A DNA stretch of 64,000 nt from Pseudomaricurvus sp033283175 (lineage in GTDB: Bacteria > Pseudomonadota > Gammaproteobacteria > Pseudomonadales > Cellvibrionaceae). Below are positions 44,233-54,958 of the stretch, piece by piece; the first letter of the stretch is position 1, and every line of letters starts with the position of its first letter. The translations under genes and the position numbers were made by a program. The stretch spans positions 1,612,001-1,676,000 of the forward strand of contig JAWMQM010000001.1 of the NCBI GenBank assembly GCA_033283175.1. The letters are read 5' to 3'. A model generated the notes under the pieces. It was given only the letters and a program-made list of their open reading frames with translations. It did no database searches and was not told the origin of the DNA.

Positions 44233-44412
44233 TTATCGACTCGGTGGCGTGGGTGGCTGGTCGGACGGCGCTGATCCGGAGTGGCAGCTGCCCTGGGAGG
44301 AGCAGCTGCTGCAGCCGCTGTCACTGCCGCAGCCCTTGCTGAAAAACACCTTGCGTACCACTGCCGCCACGGCGAGGGCGATACAGATGCCGACGATGAT
44401 CTCCTGCCACAT
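44233..44412 (-). CDS. FeoB-associated Cys-rich membrane protein
   Basis: 59 residues. One TM helix (about 5-24), a short basic stretch, then a cysteine-rich tail (GCGSDSGCSSCSSQGSC) and a proline-rich end. This matches the small FeoB-associated family that often takes the FeoC place. It starts 14 bases after the feoB stop. Suggested roles in the family are metal handling or helping FeoB, and none is proven here. Confidence 0.85.
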   Translation of the reverse strand: MWQEIIVGICIALAVAAVVRKVFFSKGCGSDSGCSSCSSQGSCHSGSAPSDQPPTPPSR

Positions 44413-44426
44413 GGTCTCTGCCTCCG

Positions 44427-46282
<1,856 letters not shown>

Positions 46283-46286
<4 letters not shown>

Positions 46287-46600
46287 GCGTTTGCCTCGAC
46301 CTTGCTGACCAGCAGTTTGCTCGCCTCGCGGCGGCGCAGCGCAAATTTGGTACCGGCAATCTTGACCGACAGGGGATCGCGACCGAGGAAGCCGTAGCCC
46401 AGGATGGTGAGGCGTGCGCCGGGCAGGAACCCAAGCTCTTTCAGCCGCATACTGACCGAGGCGTCACCGTCGCCGAATTCCGGCTGCTCTACCAGTGCCT
46501 CGATACAGAGGGTTTCACCCTTATGGCATTGATCGAGGGTGCGCAGATGGGCCTGAGCCAGACACTCTTCGCTGGCGGCAACGGGTTGGGCAATTGACAT
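46283..46600 (-). CDS. feoA: Ferrous iron transport protein A
   Basis: 105 residues from ATG 46600. A small SH3-like protein needed for FeoB activity. MRLKELGFLPGARLTILGYG and the closing FALRRREASKLLV strand are typical. The N-terminal extension of about 25 residues is longer than in E. coli FeoA. It is first in the feoA-feoB-Cys-rich operon. A Fur-box-like site lies 29 bases upstream. Confidence 0.92.
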
Positions 46601-46628
46601 AAGCGGACTACTACGGCGACAGGTTAAA

Positions 46629-46643
46629 TGAGATTGATTAGCG
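46629..46643. promoter_or_regulatory. Fur-box-like site upstream of feoA
   Basis: The 15-mer TGAGATTGATTAGCG matches 10 of the 14 defined positions of the 7-1-7 Fur consensus. It is in the AT-rich part of the 204-base gap between feoA and fba. Iron control of feo is well known in the group; this site is a visual match only. Confidence 0.4.
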
Positions 46644-46752
46644 ATTAGAGTAAACCTTTTGCCGGGTTTCGGCAATCGCTCTAAGCGCGCTGAACAGGGT
46701 ATTTCGGGGATTTCTTGATCCTGCTCAGCCGTGGCGGGAAAACAGCGGGCAC

Positions 46753-46781
46753 AAAAAACGCGGGCCTGGGCCCGCGTTTTT
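46753..46781 (-). terminator. Rho-independent terminator after fba
   Basis: ACGCGGGCC and GGCCCGCGT form a 9-bp stem, flanked by A6 on the left and T5 on the right, so it works for the minus-strand tkt-epd-pgk-fba group and could also stop plus-strand transcription. Confidence 0.88.
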
Positions 46782-46804
46782 GTCAGTCACCGGAGTCGCA
46801 AGGC

Positions 46805-47869
46805 TCAGTTGACCCTGGCGTCCAGCTCACCGCTGGCGTAGCGCTGGTACATATCGTCCAGGCTCAGGGCCTTGATCTTGCTGGCGTTGCCAGCGGTACC
46901 AAAGGCTTCGTAGCGCGCCACACAGATCTCCTTCATAGCGGTGATGGTGTGCTGCAGGAACTTGCGCGGATCGAATTCGGCGGGGTTCTGGGCCAGGAAG
47001 CGGCGCACAGCACCGGTGGAGGCCAGGCGCAGATCGGTATCGATGTTCACCTTGCGCACGCCGTGCTTGATACCTTCGACGATCTCTTCCACCGGCACAC
47101 CGTAGGTTTCCGGGATGGCACCGCCGAACTCGTTGATCACCGCCAGCCAGTCCTGTGGCACGGAGGAGGAGCCGTGCATCACCAGGTGGGTATTGGGGAT
47201 GCGCTGGTGGATCGCCTTGATGCGATCGATGGCGAGGATGTCACCTGTGGGTGGGCGGGTGAACTTGTAGGCGCCGTGGCTGGTGCCGATGGCAATGGCG
47301 AGGGCGTCCACATTGGTTTTGGCCACAAAGTCGGCGGCTTCTTCCGGATCGGTGAGCATCTGGCTGTGATCCAGGATGCCCTCGGCACCGATACCGTCCT
47401 CTTCGCCGGCCTGTCCGGTTTCCAGCGAGCCGAGGCAGCCCAGCTCACCTTCCACAGAGACGCCACAGGCGTGGGCCATGTCCACAGTGCGGCGGGTGAC
47501 GTCGACGTTGTACTCGTAGCTGGCAGGGGTCTTGCCATCTTCGCCGAGGGAGCCGTCCATCATCACCGAGCTGAAGCCCAATTGGATGGAGCGTTGGCAC
47601 ACGGCGGGGGAGGTGCCGTGATCCTGGTGCATACAGACGGGGATCTCCGGGAACTCTTCGATGGCGGCCAGGATCAGGTGGCGCAGGAAGGGGGCGCCGG
47701 CGTATTTGCGGGCACCGGCGGAGGCCTGCACGATCACCGGCGAGTCGGTCTGGCGGGCCGCTTCCATAATGGCGCGCATCTGCTCCAGATTGTTTACGTT
47801 GAAGGCCGGCACGCCGTAGCCGTATTCGGCGGCGTGGTCCAGCATCTGTCGCATGCTAATAAGGGCCAT
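46805..47869 (-). CDS. fba: Class II fructose-bisphosphate aldolase
   Basis: 354 residues. Zinc aldolase that splits or makes fructose-1,6-bisphosphate. Metal and substrate segments: HQDHGTSPAVCQRSIQLGF, GELGCLGSLETGQAGEEDG, AIGTSHGAYKF and VMHGSSSVP, then the KVNIDTDLRLA phosphate-binding strand. The pattern is the class II subtype also found with Calvin-cycle genes (CbbA-like) and in pseudomonads. It is last in the tkt-epd-pgk-fba series and 90 bases after pgk. Confidence 0.96.
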   Translation of the reverse strand: MALISMRQMLDHAAEYGYGVPAFNVNNLEQMRAIMEAARQTDSPVIVQASAGARKYAGAPFLRHLILAAIEEFPEIPVCMHQDHGTSPAVCQRSIQLGFSSVMMDGSLGEDGKTPASYEYNVDVTRRTVDMAHACGVSVEGELGCLGSLETGQAGEEDGIGAEGILDHSQMLTDPEEAADFVAKTNVDALAIAIGTSHGAYKFTRPPTGDILAIDRIKAIHQRIPNTHLVMHGSSSVPQDWLAVINEFGGAIPETYGVPVEEIVEGIKHGVRKVNIDTDLRLASTGAVRRFLAQNPAEFDPRKFLQHTITAMKEICVARYEAFGTAGNASKIKALSLDDMYQRYASGELDARVN

Positions 47870-47959
47870 GTTGTTCGTCCTGTAGCTGTATTGAATTCAG
47901 TGTGTTGTTGTCGCATTGCGGCACCCGGAAGGGGTACCGCTGCGCCGTCGTTACGCGGT

Positions 47960-49120
47960 TTATTGAGCCCGCTCTTCCAGAATGGCGACGGCCGGCAGTA
48001 CCTTGCCCTCGACGTATTCCAGGAAGGCGCCACCACCGGTGGAGATGTAAGACACCTTATCAGCAATGCCGTATTTGTCCACTGCGGCCAGGGTGTCGCC
48101 ACCGCCGGCAATGGAGAAGCCGTCGCTGTCGGCAATGGCCAGGGACAGGGCCTTGGTGCCCTCACCAAACTGGTCAAACTCGAACACACCCACAGGGCCG
48201 TTCCAGATGATGGTTTTGGCGCTTTTCAGAATCTCGGTGAGGGCCTTGGCAGAGTCCGGACCGATATCGAAAATCATGTCGTCGTCGGCCACTTCGTCGG
48301 CGCTTTTCAGGGTGGCGGCGGCGGTTTCGGAGAACTCCTTACCGGTAACCACATCGGTGGGAACGGGGATGTCACACTTGGCCATCAGGTTTTTGGCGTT
48401 GTCGATCAGGTCGGCCTCGTACAGGGACTTGCCCACCGGCTTGCCGGCGGCGGCGAGGAAGGTGTTGGCGATACCGCCACCGACAATGATCTGGTCGCAG
48501 AGGTCAGACAGGGAGTTGAGCACGTCCAGCTTGGTGGAGACCTTGGAGCCGCCGACGATGGCCACCATGGGGCGGGCTGGCTTGGCCAATGCTTTTTCCA
48601 GTGCGTCCAGCTCGGCGGCCAGCAGCGGGCCCGCGCAAGCAACCGGTGCAAATTTAGCCACGCCGTGTGTAGAGGCCTGGGCGCGGTGAGCGGTACCGAA
48701 GGCGTCCATAACGAAGATGTCGCACAGGGCAGCGTAGGCTTTGGAGAGCTCTTCACTGTCTTTCTTTTCGCCCGGGTTGAAGCGTACGTTTTCCAGCAGC
48801 ACCAGCTCGCCGTCGGCCAGCTCGATACCGCCCTGCCACTCTTTAATGACGGGCACGTCGCGGCCCAGCAGTTTGCCCAGGTGGTCGGCCACCGGCTGCA
48901 GGGAGAACTCTTCCGCGTACTCCCCTTCCGTGGGGCGTCCCAGGTGGGACATGACGATTACCCTGGCACCGGCCTTGAGGGCGTGCTCGATGGTGGGCAG
49001 GGAGGCGCGGATGCGCGCGTCGCTGGTGACCACACCGTTCTTTACCGGTACGTTCAGGTCTTCACGGATCAGCACGCGCTTGCCGGCCAGATCCAGTTCC
49101 GTCATCAGTTTTACAGCCAT
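47960..49120 (-). CDS. pgk: Phosphoglycerate kinase
   Basis: 386 residues. Interconverts 1,3-bisphosphoglycerate + ADP and 3-phosphoglycerate + ATP. RVLIREDLNVPVKNG at the N-terminus, SHLGRPTEG, MDAFGTAHRAQAST, VGGSKVSTKLDVL, the nucleotide-binding GPVGVFEF and the C-terminal GGGDTLAAVDKYG are all in place. Between epd and fba, as in the E. coli epd-pgk-fbaA operon. Confidence 0.98.
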   Translation of the reverse strand: MAVKLMTELDLAGKRVLIREDLNVPVKNGVVTSDARIRASLPTIEHALKAGARVIVMSHLGRPTEGEYAEEFSLQPVADHLGKLLGRDVPVIKEWQGGIELADGELVLLENVRFNPGEKKDSEELSKAYAALCDIFVMDAFGTAHRAQASTHGVAKFAPVACAGPLLAAELDALEKALAKPARPMVAIVGGSKVSTKLDVLNSLSDLCDQIIVGGGIANTFLAAAGKPVGKSLYEADLIDNAKNLMAKCDIPVPTDVVTGKEFSETAAATLKSADEVADDDMIFDIGPDSAKALTEILKSAKTIIWNGPVGVFEFDQFGEGTKALSLAIADSDGFSIAGGGDTLAAVDKYGIADKVSYISTGGGAFLEYVEGKVLPAVAILEERAQ

Positions 49121-49208
49121 GGCTGTGATTCCTCTGTATCAGTCATTGTAATAATGGGTGTTGCGATGGGGCATTGTACCCGCATTCTGTGCACTGCTCG
49201 CCATCTGG

Positions 49209-49232
49209 ATCGCCCGCAGAGCGGGCTCCTAC
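49209..49232 (-). repeat. REP-like palindromic element at the 3' end of epd
   Basis: On the minus strand it begins GTAGGAGC and ends GGGCGAT, with the hairpin GCCCGC / GCGGGC. It is the copy closest to the known Pseudomonas REP type. Its first bases supply the TAG stop codon of epd (49231-49229). Confidence 0.8.
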
Positions 49233-50272
49233 GGCAGGGCAAGCCAGCTGCGTGCCACATCCAGCATGCGATTGGCGTAGCCCCACTCGTTGTCGAACCA
49301 CACCAGCAGTTTCACCAGCCTTTGGCCTGCCACCCGGGTCTGGCCGGCATCGACAATGGCGGAGCGGGCGTCGTGGTTGAAGTCGCAGGAGGCCAGCAGT
49401 TCTTCGGTATACCCCAGCACACCGTGGAAGCGGTTAGCGGCGGCGTCCTGCAACATGCGGTTGACCTGTTCCACCGTGACGTCCTGTTGCACCACTACCG
49501 ACAGGTCGATGGCGGAGACGTTGGCTACCGGGATACGCATCGCCTGGGCTTCAAAACAGCCTGCCAGCTCTGGCAGGAAGCGTTCAATGCCGCGGGCCAG
49601 GCCGGTGTCCACCGGAATCATGGAATTGATGGCGGAGCGGGTCTTGCGCAGGTCGGTGTGGTGGTAGGCGTCGATCACCGGCTGGTCGTTCATGGCCGAG
49701 TGCAGGGTGGTGATCACCCCGCTGTCGATGCCGAAGGCATCCCGCAGGGCAGTGATCACCGGAATGCTGCAATTGGTGGTGCAGGAGGCGTTGGAGACGA
49801 TGCGATGCTCCGCCCGCAGCTCCTGCTCATTGACGCCGTAGACAATGGTGGCATCGACGTCGGCTTCCGCCGGCTGGCTGAACAGCACCCGTTTGGCACC
49901 ACGGGCGATGTGCAGCAGGGCGCTGGCGCGATCGGAGAAGGCGCCGCTGCACTCCAGCACCAGGTCGATATCCAGCTCGGCCCAGGGCAGCTGGTCGAGT
50001 CGCTCTTCGTGCAGGATGCGGATACTGTGGCCGTCGATGCTGAGGCAGTCGTTGTCTACGCTGACTTCGGCGGGAAAGCGGCCGTGGGTGGAGTCGTACT
50101 TGGTGAGGTGGGCGATGGTGCGGCAATCCGCCGGCTCATTGATGGCCACGACCTGCAGTTGATCCTGCAGGCCGGACTCAAACAGCGCGCGCAGCACGCA
50201 GCGGCCGATGCGACCATAGCCATTAATGGCCAGGCGCGCAGGCCTGGCACTTGGGGGTGTGGTGCGACTCAC
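49229..50272 (-). CDS. epd: D-erythrose-4-phosphate dehydrogenase (GAPDH family)
   Basis: 347 residues from a GTG. The NAD site AINGYGRIGRCVLRAL and the catalytic SNASCTTNC are GAPDH-family. The protein resembles E. coli Epd more than GapA: KYDSTHGRF, SIRILHEERL, LPWAELDIDLVL, ATIVYGVN, ELRAEHRIVSNASC and DFNHDARSAIVD. Epd oxidises erythrose-4-phosphate toward pyridoxal 5'-phosphate. Its place between tkt (which makes erythrose-4-phosphate) and pgk supports this. A GAPDH side role cannot be ruled out, as no gapA is in view. Confidence 0.88.
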   Translation of the reverse strand: MSRTTPPSARPARLAINGYGRIGRCVLRALFESGLQDQLQVVAINEPADCRTIAHLTKYDSTHGRFPAEVSVDNDCLSIDGHSIRILHEERLDQLPWAELDIDLVLECSGAFSDRASALLHIARGAKRVLFSQPAEADVDATIVYGVNEQELRAEHRIVSNASCTTNCSIPVITALRDAFGIDSGVITTLHSAMNDQPVIDAYHHTDLRKTRSAINSMIPVDTGLARGIERFLPELAGCFEAQAMRIPVANVSAIDLSVVVQQDVTVEQVNRMLQDAAANRFHGVLGYTEELLASCDFNHDARSAIVDAGQTRVAGQRLVKLLVWFDNEWGYANRMLDVARSWLALP

Positions 50273-50297
50273 CAGTAGCGGTTTCCCTGTGGTGGTT

Positions 50298-50316
50298 GCC
50301 CTCCGGGGAGGAGGGC
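50298..50316 (-). other. Hairpin between tkt and epd
   Basis: GCCCTCC (50298-50304), 5-base loop, GGAGGGC (50310-50316), in the 70-base gap between tkt and epd. No T-run. Possibly a processing or partial-termination hairpin that sets different mRNA levels. Confidence 0.4.
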
Positions 50317-50342
50317 AGTGAGCGGGGGAGGCGGGGCGGTAA

Positions 50343-52361
50343 TCAGCCCAGCACTTCCTCCACGGCGGCTACCACATTGTCCACGGTAAAGCCGAACTCT
50401 TCCATCAGTTGCGGGCCGGGGGCGGATTCGCCAAAGGTGGTCATGCCCACCACGCGACCGTCGAGGCCGACAAACTTGTACCAGTAGTCCTCGATACCGG
50501 CTTCCACCGCCACACGGGCGGATACTTCCAGTGGCAGTACGGCCTGGCGGTAGGCGGCGTCCTGCTCACAGAAGATCTCGGCACAGGGCATGGAGACCAC
50601 GCGTACAGCCTTGCCGGCAGCGTTGAGCTGGTCGGCGGCGTTTACGGCCAGCTCCACTTCGGAACCGGTGGCGATGATGATGGCCTCTGGTGCACCGTCA
50701 CAATCTTTCAGGATGTACCCGCCGCGGGCGATGTTGGCCAGCTGCTCGTCGTTACGTGGCATAGGGGCCAGGTTCTGGCGGGAGAAGATCAGCGAGGTGG
50801 GGCCGTTGCGACGTTCGATTGCCGCCTTCCAGGAGACCGCGGACTCGGTGGTGTCACAGGGGCGCCATACCTGCATATTGGGGGTCATGCGCAGGCTGGC
50901 AATCTGCTCTACCGGCTGGTGGGTAGGGCCATCTTCACCCAGACCGATGGAGTCGTGGGTGTAGACAAAGATGCTCTGCTGCTTCATCAGCGCCGCCATG
51001 CGCACAGCGTTGCGGGCGTACTCCATAAACATCAGGAAGGTGGCGCCGTAGGTGACGAAACCGCCGTGCAGGGCGATACCGTTCATGATGGCGCTCATGC
51101 CGAACTCGCGCACTCCGTAGTAGAGGTAGTTGCCGTTGGCGTCTTCCGCGCTCACGCCCTTGCAGCCCTTCCACAGGGTCAGGTTGGAGCCGGCCAGGTC
51201 GGCGGAGCCGCCCAGCAGTTCCGGCAACAGCGGGCCAAAGGCGTTGAGGGTGTTCTGGCTGGCCTTGCGGGAGGCGATCTTCTCGCCTTTTTCCTGGCAC
51301 TCGCGGATGTAGGCGTCGGCCTGCTCGGCGAAGTCGGCGGGCAGCTCGCCCTTGATCACACGGCGCTCGAACTCGGCGGCCAGCTCAGGGTGTGCACCTT
51401 TGTAGGCTTCGAAGCGGCCCTGCCAGTCGTTCTCGGCAACGGCACCGGCGTCGCGGGCATTCCAGCTGGCGGCGATGTCGGCGGGGATCTCGAAGGGACC
51501 GTGGTTCCAGTTGAGGGTCTTGCGCACCAGCTCCACTTCGTCGGCACCCAGCGGTGCGCCGTGACACTCTTCCTTGCCCTGCTTGTTTGGGGAGCCGAAG
51601 CCGATCACGGTCTTGCAGCAGATCAGGGTGGGCTTGCCGGTCTCGGCGCGGGCGGCTTCGATAGCGGCTTTAATGGCGTTGCTGTCATGGCCGTCTACCG
51701 CAGGGATAACCTGCCAGCCATAGGCTTCGAAACGCTTGGGGGTGTCGTCGGTAAACCAGCCAGGGGTGCCGTGGCCGCCGGCCACTTCACCGTCGATGGA
51801 GATGCCGTTGTCGTCGTAGAACGCGATCAGCTTGCCCAGGCCCAGGGTGCCGGCCAGGGAGCAGGCCTCGTGGGAGATACCTTCCATCAGACAGCCGTCA
51901 CCCAGGAAGACATAGGTGTGGTGGTCAACCACGTCGTGACCGGGACGGTTGAACTGGCCGGCCAGTACCTTCTCTGCCAGCGCCATGCCCACGCCGTTGG
52001 TTATGCCCTGGCCCAGAGGGCCGGTGGTGGTTTCAATGCCCGGGGCGTAGCCGTACTCGGGGTGGCCAGGGGTTTTGGAGTGCAGCTGGCGGAAGTTCTG
52101 CAGCTCTTCGATAGGCAGGTCGTAGCCGGACAGGTGCAGCAGCGAGTAGATCAGCATGGAGCCGTGGCCGTTGGAGAGCACAAAGCGGTCGCGGTCTGCC
52201 CAGTCGGGGTTGGCCGGGTTGTGCTTGAGGTAGTCGTTCCACAGCACTTCAGCGATGTCCGCCATGCCCATAGGGGCACCCGGGTGGCCGCTGTTGGCTT
52301 TTTGTACGGCGTCCATACTGAGGACGCGGATGGCATTGGCAAGTTCGGCGCGGGTTGGCAT
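50343..52361 (-). CDS. tkt: Transketolase
   Basis: 672 residues. Thiamine-diphosphate enzyme of the pentose phosphate pathway; one product is erythrose-4-phosphate. Visible: KANSGHPGAPMGMADIAEVL, GPLGQGITNGVGMALAEK, the ThDP/metal motif GDGCLMEGISHEACSLAGTL (ending before IAFYDDNGISIDG), and ERNGPTSLIFSRQNL. Start ATG 52361 with AGGAG upstream. It leads the tkt-epd-pgk-fba series. The 233-base gap upstream (52362-52594) has an AT-rich stretch (52490-52540) that may hold its promoter, but I cannot pick firm boxes. Confidence 0.97.
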   Translation of the reverse strand: MPTRAELANAIRVLSMDAVQKANSGHPGAPMGMADIAEVLWNDYLKHNPANPDWADRDRFVLSNGHGSMLIYSLLHLSGYDLPIEELQNFRQLHSKTPGHPEYGYAPGIETTTGPLGQGITNGVGMALAEKVLAGQFNRPGHDVVDHHTYVFLGDGCLMEGISHEACSLAGTLGLGKLIAFYDDNGISIDGEVAGGHGTPGWFTDDTPKRFEAYGWQVIPAVDGHDSNAIKAAIEAARAETGKPTLICCKTVIGFGSPNKQGKEECHGAPLGADEVELVRKTLNWNHGPFEIPADIAASWNARDAGAVAENDWQGRFEAYKGAHPELAAEFERRVIKGELPADFAEQADAYIRECQEKGEKIASRKASQNTLNAFGPLLPELLGGSADLAGSNLTLWKGCKGVSAEDANGNYLYYGVREFGMSAIMNGIALHGGFVTYGATFLMFMEYARNAVRMAALMKQQSIFVYTHDSIGLGEDGPTHQPVEQIASLRMTPNMQVWRPCDTTESAVSWKAAIERRNGPTSLIFSRQNLAPMPRNDEQLANIARGGYILKDCDGAPEAIIIATGSEVELAVNAADQLNAAGKAVRVVSMPCAEIFCEQDAAYRQAVLPLEVSARVAVEAGIEDYWYKFVGLDGRVVGMTTFGESAPGPQLMEEFGFTVDNVVAAVEEVLG

Positions 52362-52594
52362 GGGCTCGGGGCTCCTGTTGAGGCATTAACTCCCTGCCGC
52401 GGCGAGTCGCGGGACTGGCGGTCAGCGGGGGCGTCAAAAAAGGGGCGGTATTTTCCCTTACCAGCCTCTGCAGGTAAAGGAGCGCCGGGTAAATAATTGC
52501 CAATTTTTCCGTCGATCTGATTAAAAATTGACTGCTGCTGTGCAAGGGCGGGGCGGTAGGGGCTGCAAAGGGGCGGGAGCCCCGGCAAAACCGC

Positions 52595-53662
52595 TCACAG
52601 GGGGCGGGCGCGGCTGGCGAGATCACCCTGGCGGGCGAGGCTGAGAAACTCCTCCCCCAGCTCCAGGCTCAGGTCCATCACCTCCTGCCACAGGTCGATG
52701 CGTTCAGAGTCGCGCCCCGCCAGGCGCTTGAAGTCGGCGCGATCCGGCACCCGGCCGAGGCGGGTGCGGGCAAAGAACTCTGTCGAGGGGGTGAGCAGCA
52801 GCGTGTTACCCAGCAGGGTTGACGGTGCCTTGCGCCAAGGCAGCTGCTTGTCGAACCAGCCCATTTTGCAAAAGGGGTAGAAGTGGGGATAGAGCACCAG
52901 CCCCGGGTCGCGCCAGAAGTTGCCCGGTACCGGGTGGTAGTCCAGCAGGCCGCCATCGCGATAGACGCCGGGGCCGGCACCGGCAATTTCCTCCACGCCG
53001 TACATATAGACGGGGATGGAGCCGGAGGCGGTCAGTGCCGCTTCCAGGTTGCCGGCATCCAGGACCACAGTTTCGGTGGGGTAGCCATCCAGCGCCGCCA
53101 CCGGCGGTGGCGTACGGGGGTCGTGAAACACCACCCGTTCCACCAGCCCCTGCATGCCACTGCGGCCGCTGAGGTTGCGCAGCGAGGCGTGCAGGCAGGC
53201 CAGGGTCTGGCGGCGCTGGTTGTGGCTGGCGAGTCCGCCGTGACAGCGCACTGCGCCACAGCTCAGACGCAGGCTGGGGTGGGAGAGGATTTCGTCAGCG
53301 CCGCCGTCCCCCAGCACGCCGTCGCGCAGCTGGCGGAACTCCCGCTCAATGGCAGCGGCGGAGATGCCGTCGGGGTAGGTCTGCAGCTGGTAGGCTTTGG
53401 CGAGGGTGTCGAGACTGGCTTCTGCATCGCGGCGACAGGCGGCCGCCAGCTTGAAGGCGCCGACGGAGGTGCCGAACAGCGGCAGTGGCTGTTGGCGGGA
53501 TGGCAGCCACTGCCCAAAAATGGCCCGGTCGAGGCCGTAGATGGCCAGCCACTTGGCGGCGCCGGAGGCGGCAAAGATGGCGGCCAGATGCTCAGGCGCC
53601 AGCCCCTGCTGTTGCAGGTGGCGCAGGGCGGTGGGGCCGGCGAGGATGGAGAGGAGGGGCAT
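52595..53662 (-). CDS. Patatin-like phospholipase
   Basis: 355 residues from ATG 53662; a GTG at 53710 would add 16 residues but runs through an inverted repeat. The Ser-Asp dyad is seen as FGTSVGAFKLA (GxSxG) and YRDGGLLDYHP (DGG). The N-terminal LAGPTALRHLQQQGLAP and ASGAAKWL resemble the glycine-rich oxyanion loop of this subgroup in altered form. It probably hydrolyses acyl esters of phospholipids, with no secretion signal visible. It follows pilU on the same strand by 62 bases, but a functional link to pili is not evident. Confidence 0.8.
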   Translation of the reverse strand: MPLLSILAGPTALRHLQQQGLAPEHLAAIFAASGAAKWLAIYGLDRAIFGQWLPSRQQPLPLFGTSVGAFKLAAACRRDAEASLDTLAKAYQLQTYPDGISAAAIEREFRQLRDGVLGDGGADEILSHPSLRLSCGAVRCHGGLASHNQRRQTLACLHASLRNLSGRSGMQGLVERVVFHDPRTPPPVAALDGYPTETVVLDAGNLEAALTASGSIPVYMYGVEEIAGAGPGVYRDGGLLDYHPVPGNFWRDPGLVLYPHFYPFCKMGWFDKQLPWRKAPSTLLGNTLLLTPSTEFFARTRLGRVPDRADFKRLAGRDSERIDLWQEVMDLSLELGEEFLSLARQGDLASRARPL

Positions 53663-53669
53663 AATGATT

Positions 53670-53712
53670 GAGTGGCGAGTGGCTATAGGTAAGCTGCCGT
53701 CCCTCGCCACTC
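53670..53712. repeat. Inverted repeat between pilU and the patatin gene
   Basis: GAGTGGCGAG (53670-53679) and CTCGCCACTC (53703-53712) are perfect 10-base inverted arms 23 bases apart, filling the pilU-patatin gap. No T-run follows on the minus strand. It may be an operator or a long-loop hairpin near the patatin start. Confidence 0.5.
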
Positions 53713-53724
53713 AAGCCTCGCTGC

Positions 53725-54867
53725 TTATATGAGCCTCGAGCGGTCGTCCTCGTCCCGCTGCAGTGTCAACTCATCGGCGGCGTGGGAGAGGTACTCGGAA
53801 TCGGTCTCCGACTTCAGCTTGATCATCAGACGCAGGTCGTTGGAGGAGTCGGCGTGGGCCAGGGCATCCTCGTAGGTGATCTCACCCTGGTCGTAGAGTT
53901 CGAACAGGGCCTGGTCGAAGGTCTGCATGCCCTGCTCGGTGGATTTCTTCATCAGCTCTTTCAGGTCAGCCACTTCGCCCTTGCGGATCATGTCCGAGGC
54001 CAGCGGCGTATTCAGCAGTACCTCCAGGCAGGCGCGGCGACCGTTGCCGTCCGGCGTCGGGATCAGCTGCTGGGCGACGATGCCTTTCAGGTTCAGCGAC
54101 AGATCCATCCACAGTTGCTGGTGACGGTCAGCGGGGAAGAAGTGGATGATACGGTCCAGCGCCTGGTTGGCGTTGTTGGCGTGCAGGGTACACAGGCAGA
54201 GGTGACCGGTCTCGGCGAAGGCGATGGCGTGTTCCATGGTGTCCCGCGAGCGCACCTCACCAATGAGGATGACGTCCGGTGCCTGACGCAGGGTGTTTTT
54301 CAGGGCCACTTCGAAGGAGTCGGTATCGATACCCACTTCGCGCTGGGTGATGATGCAGCCCTGGTGCTGGTGCACGAATTCAATGGGGTCCTCGATGGAG
54401 ATGATATGGCCCTTGGAGTTGCGGTTGCGGTGACCGATCATCGACGCCAGCGAGGTGGACTTACCGGTACCGGTGGCGCCCACAAAGATGATCAGGCCGC
54501 GTTTGGTCATGGCCAGTTCCTTGATGATCTCCGGCAGGCCGAGGTCATCAATCTTGGGAATATTGGTTTCGATACGACGCAACACCATGCCGGCGAGGTT
54601 GCGCTGGTAGAAGGCGCTGCAGCGGAAACGGCCGATACCGCGGGCGCTGATGGCGAAGTTCAGCTCCTTGGTGTCGAGAAACTCGCGGCGCTGCTTTTCG
54701 TTCATCACCGAGAGCACGGTTTCGCGGGTCTTTTCCGGCGACAGTGGTGTGGTGGTCACCGGCACAACCTTGCCATGCAATTTGATGGAAGGCGGAATGC
54801 CGGCGGTAATAAAGAGGTCGGAAGCGCCCTTCTCAACCATCAATTGCAGTAGTCGTTCGAAATCCAT
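53725..54867 (-). CDS. pilU: Type IV pilus retraction ATPase PilU
   Basis: 380 residues. PilT-dependent accessory motor for pilus retraction, cytoplasmic hexamer. Walker A GATGTGKST, the Asp box ISIEDPIEFVH, the Walker B region PDVILIGEVRSRDT and the His box TGHLCLCTLHANNANQ are present. PilU features include the N-terminal MDFERLLQLMVEKGASDLF and a long C-terminal extension. It lies 91 bases after pilT on the same strand. Confidence 0.95.
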   Translation of the reverse strand: MDFERLLQLMVEKGASDLFITAGIPPSIKLHGKVVPVTTTPLSPEKTRETVLSVMNEKQRREFLDTKELNFAISARGIGRFRCSAFYQRNLAGMVLRRIETNIPKIDDLGLPEIIKELAMTKRGLIIFVGATGTGKSTSLASMIGHRNRNSKGHIISIEDPIEFVHQHQGCIITQREVGIDTDSFEVALKNTLRQAPDVILIGEVRSRDTMEHAIAFAETGHLCLCTLHANNANQALDRIIHFFPADRHQQLWMDLSLNLKGIVAQQLIPTPDGNGRRACLEVLLNTPLASDMIRKGEVADLKELMKKSTEQGMQTFDQALFELYDQGEITYEDALAHADSSNDLRLMIKLKSETDSEYLSHAADELTLQRDEDDRSRLI

Positions 54868-54958
54868 GCGGTGTCCTTGGCCCCGTGCGGGGTTCAGCTG
54901 GCAACCGGCGGCTCAGTGGGCCGCCGGTTACCGGGGATGGTCAGGTCTTGTCCGGCGC

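Noticed and set aside
46715..50278. Plus-strand open frame of 1187 codons opposite fba, pgk and epd
   Set aside because: It is a mirror of three well-supported minus-strand enzymes. GC-rich genes often leave an open antisense frame; the translation is His/Gly/Val-rich with no family motif.
50409..52496. Plus-strand open frame of 695 codons opposite tkt
   Set aside because: Antisense shadow of transketolase, low-complexity Gly/Val/His content, no ribosome site or known domain.
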